Shown here: positions 8,564-17,391 of the stretch, one piece after another
Numbering within the stretch: position 1 is the first letter of the stretch
How the letters are laid out: each line of letters opens with the position of its first letter
Origin: JANNRR01 sp031401675
GTDB lineage: Bacteria; Pseudomonadota; Alphaproteobacteria; Rhodobacterales; Rhodobacteraceae
Assembly: GCA_031401675.1 (NCBI GenBank)
Contig: JANNRR010000049.1
Coordinates: forward strand, 1 to 56,420
Reading direction: 5' to 3'
DNA: 56,420 nucleotides
Made by a program: the position numbers and the translations under genes
Notes under the pieces: model-generated
Seen by the model: the letters and a program-made list of their open reading frames with translations, nothing else
Told to the model about the DNA's origin: nothing
Databases searched by the model: none

Positions 8564-9415
8564 TCACCGCTGGCAGGTCGGGCAGAAGAACGAAGATCGG
8601 CCCGCCTGAACCAGCCGGGCGATGGATCCAGAGCAGCCGTGCGCCGGGCAGGGCGCGCCCTCGCGGTCATAGACACGGAAACTGTGCTGGAAATAGCCAA
8701 GTTCGCCGTCTGTCTGCCGGTAGTCGCGCAAAGACGATCCGCCGGCCTCGATCGCTTCGCCCAGAACCTCGCGGATGATCGGCACCAGCGTAGCCAGTTC
8801 CGCCCGGCTTAGACTTCCGGCCAGCCGTGCGGGTGACAGGGCGGCGCGGTGCAGAACTTCGCTCACATAGATGTTGCCCAGCCCCGCCACGAGGCGTTGA
8901 TCCAAAAGCGCCGATTTTATCGGTGTCAGCCGCCCCTGCAGCCGCCCGGCCAGATAGCTGTCGCTGAATTCGTTGCCCAGAGGCTCCGGCCCAAGTCCGG
9001 CCAACAACCTGTGCGACTCGGCTATCGTGGTTTGCGTCAGATCCATCGCCCCGAACCGCCGTGCGTCATTGAAGGTGATCCGCCGGCCGTCGTGCATGGT
9101 AAGCACGACATGATCGTGCTTGGCGGTTACCGGAGGATCATTGTGGAAGTGCCCCACAACAGCCCCGGATATCAGCATCCGTCCTGACATTCCCAGATGC
9201 ACGATCAGCGTTTCGCCCGATGACAGGTCTGCGAGGATGTATTTCGACCGTCGGCGCAAAGCCTTAACCCGCGTGCCGGTCAGGCGCTGGGCCATTCGTT
9301 CGGGGAACGGCCAGCGCAGGTCCGGCCGGTTCACCTCGGCCCGCGCTATCACCTGCCCTTCCATAACTGGCAGAAGCCCGCGCCGTACCGTTTCGACCTC
9401 TGGCAATTCGGGCAT
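8564..9415 (-). CDS. mutM: Formamidopyrimidine-DNA glycosylase (Fpg/MutM)
   Basis: Base-excision repair enzyme that removes 8-oxoguanine and formamidopyrimidines and nicks the abasic site. At 283 residues it matches the family. It begins MPELPEVETVRRGL, where Pro2 is the catalytic nucleophile after Met removal and Glu3 is also catalytic. RRRSKYIL carries the DNA-contacting Lys, GLGNIYVSEVL is the helix-two-turns-helix, and the C-terminal zinc finger shows CPAHGC and CPTC. An in-frame ATG six codons upstream exists but would bury Pro2, so 9415 is the start. It is divergent from ubiE across an 85-bp gap. Confidence 0.96.
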   Translation of the reverse strand: MPELPEVETVRRGLLPVMEGQVIARAEVNRPDLRWPFPERMAQRLTGTRVKALRRRSKYILADLSSGETLIVHLGMSGRMLISGAVVGHFHNDPPVTAKHDHVVLTMHDGRRITFNDARRFGAMDLTQTTIAESHRLLAGLGPEPLGNEFSDSYLAGRLQGRLTPIKSALLDQRLVAGLGNIYVSEVLHRAALSPARLAGSLSRAELATLVPIIREVLGEAIEAGGSSLRDYRQTDGELGYFQHSFRVYDREGAPCPAHGCSGSIARLVQAGRSSFFCPTCQR

Positions 9416-9500
9416 CCCGGGATCCTCGGCCATTTGGGCGCATTGTAACGCTAGTCCGGCGGTCTATAAGACGGGAAGCAATCAGGACAGCAAGCCCAAG

Positions 9501-10253
9501 ATGACACAGAACGATCCCAGGACGACGCATTTCGGCTTTCAGACTGTCGAGGAATCGGAAAAGGCCGGGATGGTGCATGGTGTGTTTTCGCGCGTGGCGG
9601 AAAAGTACGATGTAATGAATGACCTGATGTCGGGCGGCATTCACCGGTTGTGGAAAGACGCGATGATGGACTGGCTGGCGCCCCGTGACGTTCAGCGGCT
9701 GCTGGATGTGGCGGGTGGCACCGGCGATGTCGCGTTCCGCTTCCTGAAACGGGCACCGGGGGCCACGGCTGTGGTTTGCGACCTGACCGACTCGATGCTG
9801 GAATCCGGCAAGCGACGGGCCGAGGCCAACAGCCTCTCGGACCGGCTGGACTGGGTGGTGGGTGATGCAATGGCGCTGCCGTTCGCCGCCAACGCTTTTG
9901 ATGTCTATACCATCAGCTTTGGCATCAGGAACGTGACGCGGATTGGCGACGCGCTGGCCGAGGCGTTCCGCGTGCTGCGTCCGGGCGGCAGGCTGATGGT
10001 CCTGGAATTCAGCCAACTGCCCAATCCGGCCCTGCAATGGGCCTATGACCGCTATTCGTTCAACGTGATTCCGGTCATGGGCCAGATCGTGGCGGGCGAT
10101 CGCGACAGCTATCAGTACCTGGTCGAAAGCATCCGCAGATTTCCCGATCAGGAAGCCTTTCTGCAGATGATCCGGGACGCGGGCTTTGGCCAAGCCAAGT
10201 ACCGAAATCTGACCATGGGTGTGGCGGCACTGCATTCCGGCTGGAAACTCTAG
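9501..10253 (+). CDS. ubiE: Ubiquinone/menaquinone biosynthesis C-methyltransferase
   Basis: SAM-dependent methyltransferase that adds the C-methyl group to the benzoquinol ring in ubiquinone synthesis. The 250-residue protein shows FSRVAEKYDVMNDLMSGG near the N-terminus, the SAM-binding DVAGGTGDVAF motif, and SFGIRNV followed by RVLRPGGRLMVLEF, all UbiE hallmarks. The frame is open upstream, but only the ATG at 9501 gives the family N-terminus. The stop codon directly abuts the GTG of ubiB, so the two are translationally linked. Confidence 0.96.
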   Translation: MTQNDPRTTHFGFQTVEESEKAGMVHGVFSRVAEKYDVMNDLMSGGIHRLWKDAMMDWLAPRDVQRLLDVAGGTGDVAFRFLKRAPGATAVVCDLTDSMLESGKRRAEANSLSDRLDWVVGDAMALPFAANAFDVYTISFGIRNVTRIGDALAEAFRVLRPGGRLMVLEFSQLPNPALQWAYDRYSFNVIPVMGQIVAGDRDSYQYLVESIRRFPDQEAFLQMIRDAGFGQAKYRNLTMGVAALHSGWKL

Positions 10254-11789
10254 GTGCGGGGCCCGCACAATATCTGGCGCCTGATCCGAACCGGCGCCAC
10301 GCTGGAGCGAACCGGTGCCATGAGCGTGGTGCTGGAGGCATTTCATACGCCGCCCCGGCTTCGACTGGTGGCGCGCATCCTGGGTTGGCCATTTGCGCCG
10401 CTGGGGCTGAAGGGCGACCCCTCACTGCCACCGGCGACGCGGGCGTTGACCGCGCTTGGCCCGGCCTACATCAAGTTCGGCCAAATCCTGTCGACCCGGC
10501 CCGATGTGGTTGGCGAGGAACTGGCGCAGCAATTGCGGGTTCTTCAGGACAAGCTGCCGCCGTTTTCAACCGCCGTTGCCAAGCAGATGATCGAGGCGGA
10601 ACTGGAATTGCCGGTTGACACGATTTATTCGGAATTCTCGGAACCGGTGGCCGCCGCCTCCATCGCGCAGGTGCACCGGGCGAAGCTGGCCGACACCGGC
10701 CAGCCAGTTGCGGTCAAGGTTCTGCGACCAAAGATCGAACGCGCCTTTCGCAAAGACATCGACGCGTTCTACCTGGCTGCCGGAATGATCGAGCTTCTGT
10801 CACCGGCGTCACGTCGGCTGCGGCCGCGCGAAGTGATTGCGCATTTCGAAGGTGTCGTGATGGGCGAACTGGACCTGCGGCTGGAAGCATCCGCTGCCGC
10901 CGAGTTTGCGTCCAACACCAAGGCCGATGCCGGGTTTCAGGTGCCGTCGGCGCATTGGTTCCTGTCGTCACGCAATGTGATGACGCTGGATTGGGCCGAG
11001 GGTGTGCCGCTTGGCGACAACGAAGCCCTTGATGCTGCGGGGCATGATCGCCGCCAGATCAGTGAGCGGGTATTGCAGCTTTTTCTGCGCCATGCGCTGC
11101 GCGACGGTTATTTTCACGGCGACATGCATCAGGGAAACCTGAAGGTGGCCGCAAACGGCGACATCATAGCCTATGATTTCGGGATCATGGGGCGGATCGA
11201 CGAATACACCCGGCGAGTCTATGCCGAAATCCTGTTCGGGTTCATCCGCAAGGATTACCGGCGGGTCGCGGAAGTTCACTTCGAGGCAGGCTACGTGCCC
11301 GCCGGACGCGATATCGACGAGTTTGCCAGGGCCTTGCGGTCGGTAGGTGAGCCGATCTTTGGCATGGATGCCACCCGCATTTCGATGGCGCGGCTGTTGC
11401 ACTATCTGTTCGAGGTGACGGAACGCTTTGGCATGGAGACGCGGACGGAACTGATCCTGCTGCAACGCACCATGGTAGTGGTCGAGGGCGTTGCGCGGTC
11501 GCTCAACCCGCAAATCAACATCTGGCAAGTGGCGCAGCCGATCGTCGAGCAATACATCAAGGAGAATGTCGGGCCGAAAGCTCTGCTGCGCGATCTGATC
11601 AAGACCGCCCGGGTTCTTGCCCGGTTTGGTCCGCAATTGCCGGCCCTGGTCGAAGCGCGGTTGATCCGTCGCAACGAAACACCGCCGTCACCGCCGGCTT
11701 GGTCGTTTTGGCCGCTGGCCTGGATGGTGCTTGGGTCGGCTTTGACGGGGGCAGTGGTGCTGGCTATTTGGCAGTTCCGGGGCTGGTAG
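10254..11789 (+). CDS. ubiB: Ubiquinone biosynthesis kinase-like protein UbiB
   Basis: Atypical protein-kinase-like (ABC1/ADCK) ATPase needed for ubiquinone biosynthesis at the inner membrane. The 511-residue product starts at a GTG directly after the ubiE stop. It has the family-defining KFGQ (KxGQ) motif at residues 74-77, an Ala-rich nucleotide loop in AAASIAQVHRAKL, the VAVKVLRP Lys, the catalytic HGDMHQGN loop and the metal-binding YDFGIMG. The C-terminus has a hydrophobic membrane anchor. It is convergent with flgD, only 11 bases away, which marks the edge of the flagellar region. Confidence 0.95.
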   Translation: MRGPHNIWRLIRTGATLERTGAMSVVLEAFHTPPRLRLVARILGWPFAPLGLKGDPSLPPATRALTALGPAYIKFGQILSTRPDVVGEELAQQLRVLQDKLPPFSTAVAKQMIEAELELPVDTIYSEFSEPVAAASIAQVHRAKLADTGQPVAVKVLRPKIERAFRKDIDAFYLAAGMIELLSPASRRLRPREVIAHFEGVVMGELDLRLEASAAAEFASNTKADAGFQVPSAHWFLSSRNVMTLDWAEGVPLGDNEALDAAGHDRRQISERVLQLFLRHALRDGYFHGDMHQGNLKVAANGDIIAYDFGIMGRIDEYTRRVYAEILFGFIRKDYRRVAEVHFEAGYVPAGRDIDEFARALRSVGEPIFGMDATRISMARLLHYLFEVTERFGMETRTELILLQRTMVVVEGVARSLNPQINIWQVAQPIVEQYIKENVGPKALLRDLIKTARVLARFGPQLPALVEARLIRRNETPPSPPAWSFWPLAWMVLGSALTGAVVLAIWQFRGW

Positions 11790-11800
11790 AATCGTACTTG

Positions 11801-12478
11801 CTAGCTTGGTTGGTTTCTCAGTGCCTGTACCGCCGACGACTTGATCTTGGCGTCGCCGAGCAGAATCAGGACCGTTTCGCCGTTTTCCATCCGCGCCTCG
11901 GTGATCAGCGAGTAGACCTCGGCCTGGGTTGTCCTGGTGAGGGCATCGCCTTTGAAGCTTTCAACCTGAAAAGTGTAAAGCCCGTCGGGCAAGGCATTGC
12001 CACTGTCATCCTTGCCGGACCAGGAAACCGGATCGGTCGACACGTCAATCTCATAGCGGCCAACTTCGTTACCAAAGCCGTTCTTGACCACAATCACGGC
12101 CTTGTCCGCCAACGGGTCGGGCGACGGCCAGATGGCCACCGGCTCGCCGTAGAAATAGGCGGGGGCCTTGGCGCGTGCTTCCATTCCCACCCAGTTCGCC
12201 AGATCGGCCAGACCGTTGGCCCCAAGCCGGGATGTCAGGTTGGCAAGCAGGTCGTTGGTCTTGACCTGCTGTTCAACACCCGAAAAGGTTGCCAGTTGCA
12301 CGGCAAAATCGGCGGAATCGATTGGGTTCAGCGGGTCCTGATTCTGCATTTGAGTGGTCAGCATTTTCAGAAAGGTCTCGAAGTCCGAGGTGATGGCGGA
12401 CGCGGCGGCGCGGTTTGCCGTTTGCCCGGCGGTCTGGGTGGCAACGGGGGGCGGAGTGGTGGCGGTAACGGCATCCAT
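11801..12478 (-). CDS. flgD: Flagellar hook capping protein FlgD
   Basis: Scaffold that caps the growing hook while FlgE assembles, exported through the flagellar type III system. The 225-residue protein has the conserved N-terminal FlgD segment (DFETFLKMLTTQMQNQDPLNP with IDSADFAVQLATFSGVEQ), then a beta-rich region with the YTFQVESF and LPDGLY pattern. The ATG at 12478 is preceded by AAAGGA. It lies 13 bases downstream of fliK on the same strand, a common pairing of hook-assembly genes. FlgE itself is not in the window. Confidence 0.92.
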   Translation of the reverse strand: MDAVTATTPPPVATQTAGQTANRAAASAITSDFETFLKMLTTQMQNQDPLNPIDSADFAVQLATFSGVEQQVKTNDLLANLTSRLGANGLADLANWVGMEARAKAPAYFYGEPVAIWPSPDPLADKAVIVVKNGFGNEVGRYEIDVSTDPVSWSGKDDSGNALPDGLYTFQVESFKGDALTRTTQAEVYSLITEARMENGETVLILLGDAKIKSSAVQALRNQPS

Positions 12479-12491
12479 TGGGTTTTTCCTT

Positions 12492-14720
12492 TCAAAGACG
12501 AAGATCAAGCGACGTCCCGGCTTGGCGCTCGGTTGCGCCGCCTTGATCAGCTTCGACAATCGGCGGGGAGGCGGCCAGCGTTGGTGTTTGGCCGTCCTGG
12601 TGCGGTGCCGGGTTTCCCTGCCGACGGCTCTGGCCAAAGTCGAAAGACACGCTGGCATAGCCGAGGCTCCTGAGCTCCTGCGCCAGTACGTCGATATGGC
12701 GGCGCAAGAGTTCCTGAGTCTCGCCCCGGTCTGCCAGAATTGTCAGGGCGATGCCTTCACCCCGCGTAGTCAGGGTCATCTGTACCTGACCAAGCTCTTC
12801 GGGCGACAGGTGAACATCAACTTGACCGTTCCCGGCATTGGTTAGCGCCTCGGCCAACTGTCGAACCAGCAAGTGCGGTCGGTCGCCCGGGCCGGGTGCG
12901 CTTTGGAAGATCCCGTCGGTTTGCGTGGCGCCGGTCCCGGAGGACGGAGTGACAAAGCCGAACGACTGATCCGGTTTGAAAACGCCACCGTCCGTTGGGT
13001 CGGAACCAGGCGGGCCAGCACCAGGCGGGCCAGCACCAGGTGGGCCAGCACCAGGCGGGCCTGAACTGGGCAGCCCGGAACCGGTCAAGATCGAACCCTG
13101 CGACGGTGCGTCAGTTTTGGTCGCTGATCCGGTTACGGCTAAAGGATTGGGGACGGGATTCTGTGCGATGGGCGCGATCCTGTCTGCCGGCGCGGGAACT
13201 GCCGAAGCATCGACCGCACAGGCGCTGGAAAAGACCATTTGTTGATCCGGCCTTGCGGCTGTTCCTTTAGGCAGTTGCTCTGCAAGTCTGGGATTCGGCG
13301 GAATGCGACCAGAACTCGGCTCGAATGATGCGGTCTGGTGGATCCCGGAAGTGGCCATTGCCTTGGCTGCAGCAGGGTTGTCGGGGATGGGCAACGGAAT
13401 TCCGCTTTCGAGTTTGGCCCACCGTCGCGGCTCGGCAGCAGGTAATGCTGAGTCGGCAGATGCCGGAACTTTGGACGACAGAGCCGCATCGATCTGCAGC
13501 GCCATTCCTGCCGCGATTGCGCCGAACAGGGAGGGGTTCGATACGGGCGCAGGAGAGTTTGTTGGCGAAGCGAGCCCAATGCCGACAACAACGTTACCGG
13601 ACGCTGAGGTCGATGCGATCCGACGACTGACAGAAACGTCGCCGGTGCTGGTGACTGTTACCGGAGGCAATGCGGCAACGTCGGCCACAAGCCTGCCGGT
13701 TCCGGCCGTAATGGGGTCTTTTTGCGCAGAGGCGGGCATCGTCCCGGCCGCTTGGTCTGAGGTACCACCCTGCAGAGCTAGACCGCTTGGCAAACCATTG
13801 ATGCGGCCGCCGCCGGTCGCAGAAAGATGCTCGACGGAGTTGCCCGCAGTGTGCGGCATCGAAGGTCGGTCTGTAAACGAAGGGGCAGGACCAAGCGCAT
13901 GTTGAACCGGGGATGTAGGCGCAATGGTCGCAGCCAGCGACGCCGAACCACCCGCGGTCAATTGGGGTAGAGCCGTCGGCGAGCGGTCCTGAGTCGGCAG
14001 GGTTGCGGAATCGGTCGGGGAGATGGAAGGAGGGCCGGCAAATTCGGCAAAGGCGGTACTGCTGAAACGCGAGTCCGGTTCGGATAGGTCGCCACGATTC
14101 AGATGAAATGACGATTGACCGACAGCGCCCGGAGTTGGGGCGTGGATCAAGACCCGATCGGACAATGACCGGGCTTGAATGGGGGCAGTAGATTGGCCGT
14201 CATGCGAGGGTGCTCCGGCTGATTGTCCGGCAGGATTGATCGGAAGCGGGCTTCCCTTTCCGCCACCGGCAAGGACCGCCGTACCGGGTGCCGCCACTTC
14301 TGCCATCAATTCCCGGGCAGGGGGCAGGGAAACCATTTGGGCCCCGGGAAGCCGAGCTGCAGGTCCTGTGCCGGATTGAAGGGTCTGATCGGGATCCGGC
14401 TTTGGTGCTTTTTCCGGGACCGAAAGCCCGCCGTGAGGTGCGAGAACCATCCCTGTCGATGCTGCGACCGGAGATTGGATTGCAGCAGACTGCCTGTTCC
14501 AACTGTCTGCGCTGAAGTCCGGTTCTGTTGCGGCAGGTTCTTCCTCGTCGAGAATTCTGGCCCAATCGTTCGGATAGAGCGAACCAGGTGTGTTACCGGA
14601 CTTGTCTGTCAAACAGGACGCTTTGTCCTGTGCGCCAGACGACGCGCCCGCAGCCCTAAGACCTGCAGCTACTGTTCCGGCACCTGCTTCGGCTTTGACC
14701 TGCATGTCTGTCCTATCCAC
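12492..14720 (-). CDS. fliK: Flagellar hook-length control protein FliK
   Basis: Molecular ruler that sets hook length and switches export specificity through FlhB. The 742-residue protein is long for FliK. It has a low-complexity Ser/Pro/Ala/Gly-rich N-terminal two thirds and a conserved C-terminal domain: RPHLLVRQLAEAL, then QVDVHLSPEELGQVQMTL and the ETQELLRRHIDVLAQELRSLG helix. A four-unit Pro-Gly-rich repeat lies just before this domain. Pairing with flgD and convergence of function support the call. The start at 14720 is the most upstream ATG; MQVKAEAG five codons on is possible. Confidence 0.88.
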   Translation of the reverse strand: MDRTDMQVKAEAGAGTVAAGLRAAGASSGAQDKASCLTDKSGNTPGSLYPNDWARILDEEEPAATEPDFSADSWNRQSAAIQSPVAASTGMVLAPHGGLSVPEKAPKPDPDQTLQSGTGPAARLPGAQMVSLPPARELMAEVAAPGTAVLAGGGKGSPLPINPAGQSAGAPSHDGQSTAPIQARSLSDRVLIHAPTPGAVGQSSFHLNRGDLSEPDSRFSSTAFAEFAGPPSISPTDSATLPTQDRSPTALPQLTAGGSASLAATIAPTSPVQHALGPAPSFTDRPSMPHTAGNSVEHLSATGGGRINGLPSGLALQGGTSDQAAGTMPASAQKDPITAGTGRLVADVAALPPVTVTSTGDVSVSRRIASTSASGNVVVGIGLASPTNSPAPVSNPSLFGAIAAGMALQIDAALSSKVPASADSALPAAEPRRWAKLESGIPLPIPDNPAAAKAMATSGIHQTASFEPSSGRIPPNPRLAEQLPKGTAARPDQQMVFSSACAVDASAVPAPADRIAPIAQNPVPNPLAVTGSATKTDAPSQGSILTGSGLPSSGPPGAGPPGAGPPGAGPPGSDPTDGGVFKPDQSFGFVTPSSGTGATQTDGIFQSAPGPGDRPHLLVRQLAEALTNAGNGQVDVHLSPEELGQVQMTLTTRGEGIALTILADRGETQELLRRHIDVLAQELRSLGYASVSFDFGQSRRQGNPAPHQDGQTPTLAASPPIVEADQGGATERQAGTSLDLRL
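13006..13065 (-). repeat. 15-bp tandem repeat inside fliK
   Basis: Four head-to-tail copies of a 15-bp unit (13006-13020, 13021-13035, 13036-13050, 13051-13065). Three are near identical and the last has diverged. The unit length keeps the frame and encodes a Gly-Ala-Gly-Pro-Pro-type pentapeptide in the FliK linker, so copy-number change would lengthen or shorten the ruler without a frameshift. Confidence 0.9.
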
Positions 14721-14760
14721 GACTACTGCCGCTTGTGTCGGCGACTATGATCGGGCGAGG

Positions 14761-14775
14761 TTACCAGTTGTTTAC
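14761..14775 (+). promoter_or_regulatory. Weak CtrA-like half-site pair upstream of flgJ
   Basis: TTAC and TTAC are separated by exactly seven bases in the 121-bp gap between divergent fliK and flgJ. The CtrA consensus is TTAA-N7-TTAA(C), so each half has one mismatch. Spacing and position fit; sequence match is modest. Confidence 0.25.
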
Positions 14776-14841
14776 TCTGCGTGGGCCATAGTCACAAAAC
14801 GCGCTGCATTTGAAGGACATCGCACGGTGGAAACTGGTCCC

Positions 14842-15117
14842 ATGACCCTGCCTGGCTCCGCAAACACCGGAAATGCGAGCCGCGATGCTACATTGCGCGA
14901 GGCCGCGGGCAAGCTGGAAGCGAACTTTCTGGCAGAGATGCTGAAATCTGCCGGAGTTGGCGCGCCGCGCGATTCCCTTGGTGGCGGGATAGGCGAGGAG
15001 CAGTTCAGCTCCTTCCTGGTGACCGCGATTGCCGAGGACATGGTGAAGGCAGGCGGTATCGGGCTGGCAGAGAGCCTGTTTCTGGCGTTGAGAGCGCGGG
15101 AAGACAATGGAAACTGA
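14842..15117 (+). CDS. flgJ: FlgJ-type rod-binding protein without muramidase domain
   Basis: A 91-residue protein equivalent to only the N-terminal rod-scaffold half of enterobacterial FlgJ. The core ATLREAAGKLEANFLAEML with the following GGGIGEEQFSSFLV and the C-terminal GGIGLAESLF pattern is that of the Rod-binding domain. The C-terminal glucosaminidase domain is absent, as in other alphaproteobacteria where a separate SLT enzyme does this job; such an enzyme is encoded at 29409-30398. The frame is open upstream through the fliK antisense region, but 14842 gives the family length. It overlaps the next gene by 11 bases. Confidence 0.85.
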   Translation: MTLPGSANTGNASRDATLREAAGKLEANFLAEMLKSAGVGAPRDSLGGGIGEEQFSSFLVTAIAEDMVKAGGIGLAESLFLALRAREDNGN

Positions 15118-15478
15118 TGCCGTCTCGCCGGGTGATTCCGATAGCATCATCGAGGCGCTGCACCGGATTCTTGATCGCGAGGGTGTGCAGTTGCGCCGCG
15201 CGGATTTCTCGGCGCTGGAGGATCAGGGGGCCGAAAAGGACCGTATGATGGAGCTGCTGGATCAGGCAGGTACGGCAGACGCCGCTGCCCTGGAAGGGTT
15301 GCGCGATCATGCCAGACGCAACGCAGGGCTGATGATGGCATCCCTGCGCGGGGTGCGCGCGGCGCGACGGCGGTTTGATCTTTTGCGGCGGGTGCAGACC
15401 AGCTTGAACATCTATGACAGCCACGGCCGCCGCCACGACGTTTCAATTGACAGCGCCAGCGTGGAACGCCGCGCCTGA
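15107..15478 (+). CDS. FlgN-like flagellar export chaperone
   Basis: A 123-residue, almost entirely helical protein with heptad-like Leu/Ala spacing and an Arg-rich second half (RGVRAARRRFDLLRRVQTSLNIYD). Length, helix content and position just before flagellin fit FlgN, the chaperone that delivers the hook-filament junction proteins FlgK and FlgL to the export gate. FlgN sequences diverge strongly, so the assignment rests partly on context. It overlaps flgJ by 11 bases and is likely co-expressed with it. Confidence 0.65.
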   Translation: METDAVSPGDSDSIIEALHRILDREGVQLRRADFSALEDQGAEKDRMMELLDQAGTADAAALEGLRDHARRNAGLMMASLRGVRAARRRFDLLRRVQTSLNIYDSHGRRHDVSIDSASVERRA

Positions 15479-15558
15479 CTTGCCTGCGCGATATCGCGAT
15501 GGCTGATCATGGTGCGATGCCACTTTGGCTAAAATCCACGAAACCGGGGCAGCGCCGG

Positions 15559-15574
15559 TTAGCACCCCGTTAGC
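15559..15574 (+). promoter_or_regulatory. CtrA-like site upstream of flagellin
   Basis: TTAG and TTAGC are separated by exactly seven bases, giving a near match to the CtrA box TTAA-N7-TTAAC with the same A-to-G change in both halves. It lies 154 bases before the flagellin ATG in the 249-bp gap after the FlgN-like gene. The same bases can also be read as a direct repeat of GTTAGCAC. Confidence 0.45.
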
Positions 15575-15727
15575 ACTTGTGCGGCAGTTTCGGGAGGCAT
15601 CCCATCAGGGGTGGCGCGGCGCCGCAATCCCGGCCCAACGCATTGGTCAGAACGCCATAGGCGTCACCCGACAAGGTGGCATGTGAAACCCGGCGCAAAA
15701 GCGCTGACCGACTGAAGGAACTAAATC

Positions 15728-16936
15728 ATGTCAAGCATTCTGACAAACACTGGTGCGATGGTTGCATTGCAGACGCTGAAGGGTGTCAACAGCAAACTGA
15801 TCATGACCCAAGGCGAGATTGCCACCGGCAAGATGATCTCGTCCTCCAAGGACAACTCGGCGATCTGGGCCATCTCCAAGGTCATGGAATCGGATGTAAA
15901 GGGATTCAAGGGCATTCAGGACAGCCTCGCCCTGGGTGAATCCACCGTTGCCGTCGCCCGCCAGGCCTCCGAGACCATTACCGACCTTCTGACTCAGATG
16001 AAGGGCAAGATCGTCGCCGCCCAGGAAGACAACGTTGACCGCGCCAAGCTGCAGACCGACGTCCTTGCCCTGCAGGGTCAGGTCAATTCGGTGGTTTCTG
16101 CGGCTCAGTTCAACGGCCTAAACCTGGTGAACGGCTCTGCCGGGGCCTCGATCGACGTTCTGGCCTCGCTCGACCGCGATACCAACGGCAACGTCTCTGC
16201 CTCGTCGATCACCGTCGCGACGCAGGACCTTTCGACCGGCGCCTACACTGCCATCGCCGCCTTTACCGGGTCGACCGGCGTTTCGGCAAACGCCGATACC
16301 GCCGGCTTCACGCTCGACAACGGAGCCGGGACCGGCAACCTTGTAATCGCGGGCGGCGCGACGTTCGCCGCTGGTGACAAGGTCTCGATCAATATCGGTG
16401 GCCAGTCGGCATCCTATACGGTTACGGCAGACGACGTCGCCGCAACGACACCCGATGACATGGTGGCGGTGGGGCTGAAGAACGCTATCGACTCGCTTGG
16501 GATCAGCGGCCTGACTGTCGACTACAACTCTGCCACCGCCGGTCAGCTGTCCTTTACCAACGCGGGCACTGTCGATCTTACGGTTTCGGCACAGTACAAG
16601 AATGCCGGGTCCGGCGGACTTGCCACGATGTCGACCATCGACGTTTCTACTGCCATCGGCGCAACGACGGCTTTGGGCAACATCGAGACGCTGATTACTG
16701 CCGCAATCGACGCTTCGGCTTCGCTGGGGTCCTCACAGGGGCGATTGAGCACGCAAGCCGACTTCATCTCGAAGCTTTCGGACGCGTTGAAGTCGGGTAT
16801 CGGCAGCCTGGTTGATGCCGACATGGAAGAAGCGTCCGCCCGCTTGCAGGCGCTGCAGGTGCAGCAGCAACTGGGCATCCAGGCACTGTCGATTGCCAAC
16901 CAGGCGCCGCAAAGCGTACTGGCCCTGTTCCGGTAA
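15728..16936 (+). CDS. fliC: Flagellin, filament subunit
   Basis: The 402-residue filament protein. The N-terminal D0/D1 region (about residues 1-140) has ILTNTGAMVALQTLKGVN, the SSSKDNSAIWAISKVMESD segment and QFNGLNLVNG. The C-terminal D1/D0 region (about 320-402) ends GIQALSIANQAPQSVLALF. The middle (about 145-310) is a beta-rich variable domain with many Thr, Gly and Ala. AAGGA lies seven bases before the ATG. It is followed by flaF and flbT, dedicated flagellin-secretion and flagellin-mRNA regulators in alphaproteobacteria. No cysteine is seen, as usual for flagellin. Confidence 0.95.
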   Translation: MSSILTNTGAMVALQTLKGVNSKLIMTQGEIATGKMISSSKDNSAIWAISKVMESDVKGFKGIQDSLALGESTVAVARQASETITDLLTQMKGKIVAAQEDNVDRAKLQTDVLALQGQVNSVVSAAQFNGLNLVNGSAGASIDVLASLDRDTNGNVSASSITVATQDLSTGAYTAIAAFTGSTGVSANADTAGFTLDNGAGTGNLVIAGGATFAAGDKVSINIGGQSASYTVTADDVAATTPDDMVAVGLKNAIDSLGISGLTVDYNSATAGQLSFTNAGTVDLTVSAQYKNAGSGGLATMSTIDVSTAIGATTALGNIETLITAAIDASASLGSSQGRLSTQADFISKLSDALKSGIGSLVDADMEEASARLQALQVQQQLGIQALSIANQAPQSVLALFR

Positions 16937-16952
16937 GGGGCAAAACGGACTG

Positions 16953-16981
16953 ATCCGGGGCACCAAAACGGTGCCCCGGAT
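16953..16981 (+). terminator. Perfect 12-bp hairpin after flagellin
   Basis: A perfect 12-bp inverted repeat (16953-16964 and 16970-16981) with a five-base AAAAC loop begins 16 bases past the flagellin stop. It has no following T-run, so it is more likely an mRNA 3' stabiliser or attenuator that lets flagellin exceed flaF expression than a full rho-independent terminator. Confidence 0.7.
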
Positions 16982-17016
16982 GATCCGCTGCCAGCAGAAA
17001 ATCGGAAGGACCCAAA

Positions 17017-17391
17017 GTGAACGCTCTCGACAGGGCCAAAAAGGCCTATGCTTCCCCCGAAACCCCGACACGAACCCCGCGCGGAACCGAGTACGACGCC
17101 TTTGCCCGGATAACGCACCGGTTGAAATCCGCCGGATCTGCCGGAGGCCGCGACTTCGCCGCCCTGGCCCGGGCTTTGCAGGACAACAGAAATCTCTGGT
17201 CGGTCATGGCCGCTGATGTTGCTGACCGCGACAACGGCCTGCCGCTTGCCCTCAAGCAGAAAATCTATGACCTGGCCAACTTCGCCAACCGCCACACCTC
17301 GCGCGTTCTGGCCGGTGTAGCCACTGCCGATGCATTGGTCGACATCAATACCGCGATCATGCGCGGTTTGCGGGAAGGGGCCGGAGAATGA
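17017..17391 (+). CDS. flaF: Flagellar biosynthesis regulator FlaF
   Basis: A 124-residue protein required for flagellin secretion in alphaproteobacteria. In Caulobacter FlaF acts with FlbT to couple flagellin synthesis to assembly. The family pattern is visible in RGTEYDAFARITHRL, then LARALQDNRNLWSVMAADVAD and the C-terminal LPLALKQKIYDLANF helix. The start is a GTG with GGAAGGA seven bases upstream. It overlaps flbT by four bases. Confidence 0.9.
   Translation: MNALDRAKKAYASPETPTRTPRGTEYDAFARITHRLKSAGSAGGRDFAALARALQDNRNLWSVMAADVADRDNGLPLALKQKIYDLANFANRHTSRVLAGVATADALVDINTAIMRGLREGAGE

Noticed and set aside
15530..15561. Sigma28-like TAAA and GCCG elements before flagellin
   Set aside because: The spacer is about 20 bases instead of 15, so the pair does not fit the consensus.
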